Origin: Homarus americanus
Lineage: Eukaryota > Arthropoda > Malacostraca > Decapoda > Nephropidae
Direction: 5' to 3'
DNA: 64,000 nucleotides
NCBI RefSeq assembly: GCF_018991925.1
Contig: NW_024725489.1
Span: 7,053,916-7,117,915 of the forward strand
Numbering within the stretch: the first letter of the stretch is position 1; every line of letters begins with the position of its first letter. Shown here piece by piece: positions 55,586-64,000 of this stretch. Both the position numbers and the translations under genes were made by a program. The notes below the pieces were generated by a model, which saw only the letters and a list, made by a program, of their open reading frames with translations, was not told where the DNA came from and did not search any database.

Positions 55586-56281
55586 ATATCAACAGTAAGT
55601 TCCACTATTTATGAGTGAATGAGAAAAGACGGAGTTTATGTAATATAAACGTGGATCAACGTCCGTTCGATAGTATTGATGTGAGTGACTAGCAGGCGTC
55701 CCTGGCAACGAGTATGATGTAGGATGACGTGCTGCAATCACTTGACGTCGGGCGAGTCCACTCCACGATAGGGGATTACCTCCACTGTATGACAGATGTT
55801 TGCTGAGATGAGGAATATGAGTCTTCTTGGTTCTGATGAGTCGCTGTCGCTTCTGCCGTGTGCCAAACCTCTGCAATCTCGTATATATGGAGAACTCTCT
55901 GATGACACAGGATATACTGCAATCCACGCTCGTGTAACACACAACTGTCCAGCTACTTATGAAATGTCACTTGTTAGTAAAGTTTATGAAACCATCTGCA
56001 ACACTGTAGAAACAACACTTTGCTGACTTGGGGCTTCCTTACTTGTTACTAACAGGAATTTTCACCAAACAGGTTGCATGATATAATAATAATTCTGCAC
56101 CTCTTGAGGGTGTCAGAGATGAGGAGCACTCACTAATTATCGTCTCAATACGGGATATAGTTTTAACACTCGGATTATGTAACACGTCACTGTTTTTTGT
56201 TTTCTTGTTTTCACAAAACACCGACGTCTTGGTATGTCTACCGGTTAATCGTATCCGTTAACCACTTTGCTGCCACCTATA
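55586..56281. other. Interior of element R, no gene
   Basis: Continuation of R after the gypsy insertion. 55586-55690 matches R2; 55690-56281 is unique in the window. Short open frames have no recognised domain. Confidence 0.4.
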
Positions 56282-56517
56282 TGTTACGTTGGTTAATTCC
56301 CCCAGTTAACCAGGTTGGTACACATATAATATAATTGGGCTTTTGGTAACGAAACCCAATTGAAGTTTTTGTTTTATTATAAAAGTATTATGTTTATAAT
56401 TCCTGAGTGTATATCAACCGTAAGTTCCACTATTTATGAATGAATGAGAAAAGACGGAGTTTATGTAATATAAACGTGGATCAACGTCCGTTCGATAGTA
56501 GCTGATGTGATTGACTG
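56282..56517. repeat. R2, intact direct repeat containing the unoccupied gypsy target
   Basis: Matches 49146-49278 joined to 55586-55690. It carries 'gagtgtatatcaaccgtaag' at 56405-56424, the equivalent of the site where the gypsy element inserted. Confidence 0.88.
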
Positions 56518-56716
56518 ACTAAGGCATCGCACTAGTGCGCGCTTACATAGATGCTGACATATGGGCTTCTCCCTCTTGGGAAAGTTACCCTTCACGTGAT
56601 CAGTTCATGTCTTACTCATAGGTAGTGGAAAGTTACAGGTGGTGAATCTGAATATAAATCAGATGTAAGAACCCATTTATATAATATGTTCTATTGATGA
56701 GACAGGGGCCATTACA

Positions 56717-56910
56717 TCATGGCCCGGGCTGGTTTCTTGCCATAGTGTTTGAGGTCACGTAAGACACGTGCTTCAGCGACTCGTCCGTAGATGTTGACAG
56801 GAAGGACCTCAAGTGGTCATGGAGACATCGGGTAGTGTGGTGTTCACTTGGTGCAGTAACTCGTCCACAGGTGTTGATATGAAGGACCTCATAGCCTAGC
56901 AATGCTAATG
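56717..56910 (-). mobile_element. Repeat D copy D5, right part (5'-truncated)
   Basis: Continues D5 from 49145: 'tggcccgggctggtttcttg', then two degenerate minisatellite units ('gactcgtccgtagatgttga', 'aactcgtccacaggtgttga'). It ends in a CCTAA-type tract. Confidence 0.85.
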
Positions 56911-57000
56911 TAGCCAAACCTAACCTTACCTAACCTAACATGCCCTTACATAGCCTAACAGTGCTAACCTAACCTAACCTCACGCTAACCTGATTCAAGA
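56911..57000. repeat. Degenerate CCTAA tract
   Basis: About 80 bp of cctaacctaa-like sequence. Confidence 0.7.
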
Positions 57001-57062
57001 ATTATATTATCTCGATTATCCTAGTTGACTGAGGGCCTTAGGACTAACAACCCCTCAGACAA

Positions 57063-57925
57063 GACACACCTGGGCAGATCTTAATGATACATTCAAAATC
57101 CTCAAAGTGATGGAAAACGTAAACCCAGGTCACTTGTTTGTGATGTCACGCACCACCAACATGAGAGGATACAAGAACATAAAAAAATTAGGAGTCTGCA
57201 ATATGCCGGTTGGCCTGTGCATGGCAGCTCCTGTTGAGAGTTACTCACACTCTCTATCGTAAATGAATCTATCTAGCCACCTTTTAAACCTTTCCAGCGT
57301 TCCAGCACTTACTACAAAGTTGCTAAGTTTGTTCCACTCGTCCACCACCCTATTTGTGAACCAGTTCCTTCCTATCTCCCTCCTAAACCTAAACTAATCC
57401 AACTTAAATTCGTTGCTAAGAGTCCTATCCTGCTCGGATATTATACGAACTTTATCTATATCGCCTTTATTGATTCCTTTCACCCACTTAAATACTTCTA
57501 TCATATCTCCCTGCACTCTTCGTCTTTCTAGGGAATGCAAGTTTAGTTTCTTTAATCTATCTTGATATGGAAGGTTTCTAAGTTCCGGAATCATTTTCGT
57601 CATTCTTCGCTACACGGACTCCAGTGAATTGATATCCATTCTGTAATAAGGGCACCAGAACTGAACCACATAGTCGAGGTGCGGGCTGACTAGCGCAAGA
57701 TTATAGTTGCAATATGACCTCCGCACTCTCATTAATTACACTTCTAGATATAAAACCATAACTACAAGCTCGTAACTATTGGACCTATGTAATGGTCTAC
57801 CAGCCCAAGCAGTAGAATCAAGAACACTTCTGGGCTTCAAAATAAACTTAGACAATACTATCAAGAACATTGGAGGTCTCCTACACAGGCCACTGACCTC
57901 CTTCACCCACATTGGCCACCAATAA
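57063..57925 (+). mobile_element. LINE-G C-terminal remnant, split by CR1-beta
   Basis: 57080-57175 (+) reads 'ADLNDTFKILKVMENVNPGH' then 'FVMSRTTNMRGYKN'. 57795-57925 (+) reads 'NGLPAQAVESRTLLGFKINL' then 'IKNIGGLLHRPLTSF' and a stop. These are the usual two halves of a LINE ORF2 C-terminus (TFKI...GH, then NxLP...F). The gap is occupied by a reverse-strand CR1-beta fragment. Confidence 0.65.
57176..57745 (-). mobile_element. CR1-beta copy 3 (RT C-terminus, 5'-truncated)
   Basis: Reverse-strand 'IPELRNLPYQDRLKKLNLHS', 'RRRVQGDMIEVFKWVKGINK' and the 3' UTR with 'gcctgtgcatggcagctcct'. The octamer end is degraded to cataagaacat-like sequence at 57176. Frameshifted at 57394. Confidence 0.88.
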
Positions 57926-58005
57926 TGGGTGGCCATTAGGTAAATAAGGTCAAATGTAACATATATAGCCTAACCCAACTCAATATAGCCTAATCTAGGT
58001 TAGGT

Positions 58006-61000
58006 TAAGAACATAAGAACATAAGAATGGAGGAAACTGCAGCGGGCCTATTGGACTGGGCAGTCCCATTTACACCCAACCCCTATTGCTCATATAAGCA
58101 TCCAACCTATGTTTGAACCTATCCAGCGTATACGAGTTAATGATGATATTTGGTAACTTGTTCCATTCATCCACTACTCTGTTTCCAAACCAATGTTTAC
58201 CTATTTCGCGCCTGAATCTAAATTTATCTAATTTAAAACTATTGTTACGAGTTCGCTCCTGGTTGGATAGTTTGAGTACCTTTGTAATGTCTCCTTTGTT
58301 TAGCCCTGACTTCCATTTATACACCTCTATCAAGTCGCCCCTCGCTCTACGTCTTTCGAGGGAGTGCAAATTAAGATGCTTTAACCTGTCTCTGTACTCA
58401 AGGTTCCTAATGCCGGGATTAGTCTTGTCATTCCCCTCTAGATCCTTTCCAAGGATTCTATATCCATCCTGTAATACGGTGACCACAACTGAACTGCGTA
58501 ATCCAGGTGAGATCTCACAGCGCAAGATATAATCTTAAGATGACCTCGCTAGTCTTGTAACTAACACTCCTTTGTATGAACCCAAGTACTTTATTAGCCT
58601 TGTTACGAGCAAAAGCACATTGTTTACTTGGCTTAAGATTCCTACATATCATTACTCCTAAATCTCTCTCGCAGTCGGATTTCACAAGGGCATCGATGTT
58701 CATCTGGTATCTGGTTTCCCTGTTTACATCTCCTATAATGAGTACTTTACATTTGTCCACATTGAATTTCATCTGCCATTTTTCAGACCATTCGAAAATT
58801 TGTTTAGATCTTCCTGTAGTTTTGCCGAGTCCTCGTCAGATTTAATTACATGTCCTATTTTAGTGTCATCAGCAAATTTACTTATGTTGCTGTCTATACC
58901 GATATCTATGTAGTTTATGTATATAATAAATAATAATGGTCCAAGTACTGAGCCTTGGGGAACTCCACTAGTGACGTTGCTCCAATGGGATTTAGTGCCG
59001 TTAATGCTCACTTGCTGTTTCCTGTCCTGTAACAACGCCCTAATCCATTTAAGAATATTACCTTTAATGCCATGTGCTTCTACCTTTCTTATTAGTCTTT
59101 CGTGGGGGGACTCTGTCGAAGGCTTTGTTAAAGTCGAGATATACCACATCATAATTGTGCCCCTCGTCCACCGATTCGAAAACTGATGAAAAGAATGTTA
59201 ATAGATTAGTTAGACATGAACGCCCGCTTGTGAAGCCATGTTGGGAATCATTGATCAACTTGTGCTTCTCCAGGTGGCTTCGAATAGAGTTTGAAATGAT
59301 TGCTTCCAGTAATTTGCCTACAATTAATGTTAGGACGGTAGTTAGAGGATAGTGATCTATCCCCCTTCTTGAAAATCGGTATTAAATTCGCTATCCTCCA
59401 GGATTCTGGTACTACACCTTTTTTTAAGGACATGTAAAACAATATTGCTAAAGGCATACTAAGCTCTTCCTTATATTCCTTTAATACTCTGGCAAATATC
59501 TCATTGGGACCTGGTGACTTATTAGGCCTTAGTTTGTCTATTTGCTTAATAACATCGTTACTAGTCACTACTATCTCGCTTAATTTGTTTTCTTCACCAT
59601 CTCTGAATAGAGTCGGTGCCTCGGGTATAATGTTTAAATTTTCGGTGGTGAAAACTGTTCAAAAATATTTATTCAGATTATTGCTCATTTCTCCGTCGCT
59701 ATCAGTTAGCTCGCCGGTATCTGACTGTATTGGTTTGTCTTCGCCTCCCTTGCCATCCCTCAGCTTATTATTCCTCTTTGCTTTCCTTATTTCGGTCTTA
59801 TCCCTACCGGCCAATACCTTATAATAATCCCGGAGGTAAATTTCGCCAAGATTTATCCTCCTACCTATAGCCTTCCTTTGACCAATAATGTTCTTAAATA
59901 ATTATTTATTCATTTAGGGTCATTGTTGTTTGATCTGAGTTTTTTGTATGGTATGTTTTGCCTTTGTGCATTATTTAAATTGCCGTGGAACTCGGCAACT
60001 TCAGATCTCGGTATGAGGTCGGTTTCAACAGTCAGATCCATGCAGTTCCCCCAAGCGTGATGCCCCTTCTCTTAACTGTCTCTTCAAACTATCAAAGTTT
60101 GCCCTTCTGAAATCTGGGACTTTTGTGGAATTTTCCTTATGGCTGCTCTGAAATTCTAACTGGAATCTAATTTCTTTGTGATCGCTGTTTGCAAGTTCGT
60201 TCCCTAACTCGACATTACTAATGAGGTTTTCTCTGTTAGACAGAACTAAATCGAGTATATTATTACCCCGAGTGGGTTCGGTTATATGTTGACTTAGGAA
60301 ACACTCCTGCATCGTTTCAAGAAAATCCTCTGATTCTGAGTTACCAGTAAGGTCATTCCAATCTATTTGGCCAAGGTTAAAGTCGCCTACTATACAGACT
60401 TTGTTGTGTATGGAAGCCCTGCGCATTTCATCCCAGATATGTCGCTCATTAACTCTATCAAGATTGGGAGGTCTATATATTACTCCTGTGATTAATTTAT
60501 CCCTACCGTCGATTAATTCTATCCAAATTGTTTCTGTATTCCGCTCAGTTTTGATTTAATTATTTATTTCACACTTCAGATTATCCCTGACATAGATTGC
60601 TACTCCGTCTCCTTTCCTAATCTGCCTATCGGTATGGAATAATTTGTAACCTGCAATTTGGTATTCGACAGGTAACTTACGTGAATCTCGGTTGATCCAT
60701 GCTTCAGTGAATGCTATTATATCGATTTTTTCGGTACATACCAAGGCCCTAATATCATCCATTTTGTTTCTCATACTTCTACTGTTCGCGTAGTAGACAT
60801 TTAAGTTAGACGAGTTCTGAGTCCTCCCTTTGCCGCGTCTAGGTTTTAGCTCGCTGTCTAATTTAGTTTTGTCGTCATTCCTAACACTATTTCCCTGTAA
60901 CTTTTCACTTTGTTTACTCGCTCCCACTGCAGTCTCCTCCACCCCTGTGCTCACATGTTCCCCTAGCACTTTAAAGACTTCGACATCTTTTGGACTGCCC

Positions 61001-61069
61001 TTTCGAGAGTCCCAGCCAGGGTTGCTACTCCATCCCTAGACAGATGCACCCCATCCCTAGCATAAAGGT
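58006..61069 (-). mobile_element. CR1-alpha copy 4 (~3.06 kb, 5'-truncated in ORF1)
   Basis: Octamer end at 58006-58025 (+ strand cataagaa repeats). RT C-terminus 58070-58525, palm with 'KFADDTKIGH' near 58855-58880, 'GVPQGSVLGPLLFIIYINY' (58930), 'KSPGPNEIFARVL' (59510), endonuclease 'VGDFNLGQIDWNDL' (60370) and 'YYANSRSMRNKMDDI' (60770), and the ORF2 start near 60969. Only the last ORF1 codons remain before the TTAGG tract. Several frameshifts. The paralogous first-block Glu motif reads TEAW. Confidence 0.92.
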
Positions 61070-61375
61070 TAAGTTAGATTAAATCAGGTTAGGTCAGATT
61101 AGGTTAAATTAGGTTAGGTTACATTACATTAAACTAGATTAGGTTAAAATTGATTATGGTAGGTTAGGATAAATCAGGTGAGGTTAGGTTAAGTTAAGTT
61201 AAATAAGATTATGTTAATTTAGGTTAATCAGATTAGGTTAAGTTTGGTTAGGTTAGGTGTTGTTAAACCAGATTAGGTTAAATTTGATTCGGTTAGGTTA
61301 AACTAGTAGGTTAGTTTAGGTTAGGTTACATTAGGTTAGGTTAGGTTAGGTTAGGTTAGGTTAAGTAAGGCCAGG
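61070..61375. repeat. Degenerate TTAGG (telomere-type) tract, ~300 bp
   Basis: Dominated by ggttaggtta and variants (aaattagg, taaatcagg). The purest run is at 61320-61365. It abuts the 5' truncation of CR1-alpha copy 4. Confidence 0.85.
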
Positions 61376-61492
61376 ATTGGTTGGTTCGTGAAGTCAATCT
61401 CATTAATAGTTTTCACAACTGTGTTTCATCACGTCACCTGGAGCTTTAGTTTCTGTAATTTATAAACCTAGTGACTCCCGGACGTTCAACAC

Positions 61493-61506
61493 ACACACAC
61501 ACGCAC

Positions 61507-61562
<56 letters not shown>
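61493..61562. repeat. (CA)n microsatellite
   Basis: About 70 bp at the 5' edge of repeat D copy D6. Confidence 0.95.
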
Positions 61563-61564
<2 letters not shown>

Positions 61565-62309
61565 CCTTGACAACCGGAGGGTCGAAACCTATCAAGTGCT
61601 GCTCCCGCTGCACAGCTGCCCCCCTTGGCCATGTTGGCACATTCCTCAAGTCCCTCTCCCCGACCCATCCTCACCACCGGGATATCAACATAATCAAAAG
61701 TGACAATTTCGTTTCGGAAAGAAGTGGGATCAGTGATGAACAGTGTTTAAGCCAGTGAATTCAGCACTAGACAGTACCATCAAGAGCCGTGACCCACCAG
61801 TGAGATAAGCAACCCTGGGAACCAACCGCCATCTTCTGACCAGGAGGTGTTAAGCCGTCCATCCTGGGAACAACAGTGAGCCGGCTTTACACCTGACTAC
61901 GAGATAACACAACATCACTGAGCAGAGAGTGAGGTACTGTGACAGTGTGACACCACCCCACACCATCCTGTTTCTCCATGACCACGTGAGGTCCTACATA
62001 TCAACACCCGAGTGCAGGTTACTGCACCAAATGAACACCATACCACCTGGTGTCTCCATGACCACGTGAGGTCCTTCATGTCAACACCTACGGACGAGTC
62101 ACTACACCCCGTGGCTTACGAGACCTTACACTATACGGCAAGAGACCAGCCCTGGCCATCAACTGTAAACTATAATAATTTGTATGTTCAATTCATGTTC
62201 CTTCTCCTTTTGTCAAACGACCCACCCACCCCATGTCTTTGTATGTAATAAGTAATTTTTGTCTAAAGTATGCAGAACGTTTTCAATAAACCGTTAATTA
62301 TTATTATTA

Positions 62310-62310
<1 letters not shown>
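61563..62310 (+). mobile_element. Repeat D copy D6 (essentially complete, second subfamily)
   Basis: Starts tccttgacaaccggagggtc right after (CA)n, includes 'gtgctgctcccgctgcacag', two minisatellite-type units ('ccatgaccacgtgaggtcct' at 61976 and 62070), and ends 'tttcaataaaccgttaatta' then (ATT)n before another (CA)n (62313-62348). About 750 bp. This is the clearest 5'-to-3' view of the family on the + strand. Confidence 0.87.
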
Positions 62311-62349
<39 letters not shown>

Positions 62350-62908
62350 CAGTATAAAAAAATACATTATAATCCACACCTTGATGGGAATAACACCTGT
62401 CTACCTGTGAGTCATCTAATTCAACCCTGAACGAGAATAATCCCTCCCGTCTTTGTTGATCAGGTCGGGGGGGGAAGGAGGGGTGGGAACTAAGATGTTT
62501 TCAGGCCACCAATCGTCTCTTTGTTTACCGCTGCGGGTTTTGTGTTTTGTTGCTGGAGGTGCTAGCTGGGGTCGACTCTCTCTCTCTCTCTCTCTCTCCC
62601 ACTGTGAGGTAAAGCAGGAATAGTAGTTATAATCTTCCTTAACTTGCCAGGTGTGTTGATATACCGTTGTAACTCCGACACGTTTAATTAAGAGCCACAG
62701 CTGGCGGAGGTAATTAGGTCTTTCAGGTATACAGATATGGGCTCTGGTAATTAATGAAATAATGGCACCTGAAGTACCCCCCCCTGTCACCCCCTCTCCT
62801 CTCTTTCATACGGTTTCTTAACAAGTGGAATGAAGTGCATCCAATTTTGGTTGAGTCTAAAAGTAATATCGTCACCATTATGTTGCAGTTGTGGTGCTGT
62901 TGTGGTGC
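62311..62908. other. (CA)n and unassigned sequence
   Basis: (CA)n at 62313-62348, (TC)n at 62577-62598. No gene supported. Confidence 0.5.
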
Positions 62909-64000
62909 TTAGGAGGCAATGATATTGGCCGGTGTAGGAGCTTCGTGATAAGTTCAAGACAGCTATAGAACGTATTTGGTCTAAGGGAGGGATCCCTATC
63001 ATATGTGGTGTCCTGCCTAGAGGGAGAGTTGACAATGAATGGTTGTCAAGGACAGTTGGTGTCAACGGCCGTCTTGACAGATATTGCAAGTCAATATCAG
63101 TCCCATTCATTGACAACTGGGACAACTTCTACGGCAGAAGGGATCTTTATTCTAGGGATGGGGTGCCTCTGTCTAGGGATGGGGTGGCAACCCTGGCTGG
63201 ATCTCTTGAGAGGGCAGTTCAAAAGATGTCGAAGTCTTTAAACTGATAGGGGAACATGTGAGCACAGGGGTGCAGGAAACTGCAGTGGGAATGGGAAAAC
63301 AAAGTGAATGGTTACAGGGAAATAGTACTAGGAATTATGACAAAACTAAATTAGGCAAGGGAGGACTCAGAACACGACTAACTTAAATGTCTACTACACA
63401 AACATTAGAAGTATGAGAAACAAAATGGATGATATTAGGGCCTTGGTATGTACCGAAAAAAATCTATATAATGCATTCACCGAAACATGGATAAACCTAG
63501 ACTCACGTGAGTAACCTGTCGAATACCAAATTGCAGGTTACAAATTATTCCATACCGATAGGCAGATTAGGAAAGGAGACGGAGTAGCAATCTATGTCAG
63601 GAATAATCTGAAGTGTGAAATAAATAAGGAAATCAAAACTGAGCGGAATACTGAAACAATTTGGATAGAATTAATCAAAGGTCGGGAAAAATTAATCACA
63701 TAGCAAAGTCTGTATAGTCGGCGACTTTAACTTTAGCCAAATAGATTGGACTGACTTTACAGGTAACTCAGAATCAGAGGATTTTCTTGAAACGATCCAG
63801 GACTGTTTCCTAAGTCAACATATAACCGAACCCACCCGGGGTAATAATATACTTGATTTACTTCTGTCAAACAGAGAAAACCTCATTAGTAATGACGAGG
63901 TAGGAAACGAACTTGCAAAGAGCGATCACAAAGAAATTAGATTCCAGTTAGAATTTCAGGACAGCCGTAAGAAAAATTCCACTAAAGTCCTAGATTTCAG
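62909..64000 (+). mobile_element. CR1-alpha copy 5 (ORF1 end and endonuclease; runs off the window)
   Basis: 5'-truncated in the ORF1 esterase ('GGNDIGRCRS', 62912). The Asp-His block near 63150 reads 'SRDGVPLSRDG', so the catalytic His is changed to Pro. ORF1 stops at 63246. The endonuclease follows, with a TAA near 63514 and an internal deletion of ~85 bp near 63701 that removes the 'GVIYRPP' region, then 'VGDFNFSQIDW' (63717). The copy continues past the right edge. Confidence 0.9.

Larger units (their letters stand above)
49146..56716. mobile_element. Element R (TGTTAC...ATTACA), interrupted by a gypsy insertion
   Basis: Outer limits are set by the interrupted repeat D. R begins TGTTACG at 49146 and ends ATTACA at 56716, flanked by tgat (49142-49145) and tcat (56717-56720), a 4-bp duplication with one change. 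Without the gypsy insertion R is about 1.26 kb. It contains a ~235-bp direct repeat: R1 (49146-49278 plus 55586-55690) and R2 (56282-56517). TG...CA ends and a 4-bp duplication suggest an LTR or compound solo LTR. No protein-coding region was seen in R itself (55586-56716). Confidence 0.6.

Noticed and set aside
61563..61620. tRNA-like B box (gggtcgaaacc) at the 5' end of repeat D
   Set aside because: The match to the B-box consensus is weak and no A box is seen upstream because (CA)n begins there; not enough to call a tRNA-derived SINE.

Overview
This window is eukaryotic, repeat-saturated genomic DNA, most probably from a decapod crustacean. The reasons are a spliced crustin gene (a crustacean antimicrobial WAP-domain peptide), a spliced multi-domain chitin-binding protein gene, degenerate TTAGG/CCTAA tracts (the arthropod telomere motif), abundant TG/CA, GA and AAT microsatellites, and many invertebrate-type CR1 and other LINE copies. 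No bacterial operon, CRISPR array, tRNA or rRNA gene was seen. Coordinates were read by eye and edges of decayed repeats are approximate.

Two host genes are well supported, both on the + strand. (1) Crustin, CDS join(15397..15886,16509..16651), 210 aa: signal peptide, glycine-rich decapeptide repeats, then a complete eight-cysteine WAP domain on its own exon. A TATA box near 15000, NF-kB-like motifs at 14928-14956 and a probable non-coding first exon (donor at 15131) lie upstream. (2) A secreted chitin-binding (peritrophin/obstructor-like) protein, CDS join(31100..31138,31890..31942,33009..33177,38532..39335), 354 aa, with a TATA box and an arthropod TCAGT initiator 31 bp apart. Its introns hold a CT-rich minisatellite, a short hAT-like element and two LINE copies. 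Two weaker candidate exons are at 29033-29309 (+) and about 30094-30300 (-).

Most of the rest is mobile DNA. Two CR1 subfamilies (called alpha and beta here) occur at 4.4-8.0, 8.8-10.0, 19.8-21.8, 22.4-22.9, 24.4-28.3, 57.2-57.7, 58.0-61.1 and 62.9-64.0 kb. The alpha copies carry the CR1-type ORF1 SGNH esterase, the endonuclease/RT ORF2 and 3' TTCTTATG octamers; every copy is broken. Other LINE groups are LINE-A (YVDD reverse transcriptase; 0-0.7, 1.0-2.7, 10.8-12.9, 18.7-22.0 kb), LINE-E (3.2-3.8, 47.4-48.9 kb), LINE-F (33.9-38.0 kb) and a LINE-G tail (57.1-57.9 kb). A short non-autonomous family, 'repeat D', carries an internal ~45-bp minisatellite and shares the 3' tail of LINE-A. 

The most informative structure is a four-level nest at 48.9-56.9 kb. 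A repeat D copy contains an LTR-like element R. R contains a young Ty3/gypsy element with 504-bp LTRs that differ at three visible positions. The gypsy pol gene contains a 977-bp TG...CA solo-LTR-like insert. Short target duplications are visible at each level.

From 40.7 to 45.7 kb the sequence is almost entirely stacked minisatellites with strong strand asymmetry, including about 1.9 kb of G-rich array. I found no clear new multi-gene system. The best leads are the crustin promoter and architecture, the mobile minisatellite family D, the repeated association of LINE/SINE insertions with TG/CA tracts, and an inverted-repeat element with an 11-bp flanking duplication.
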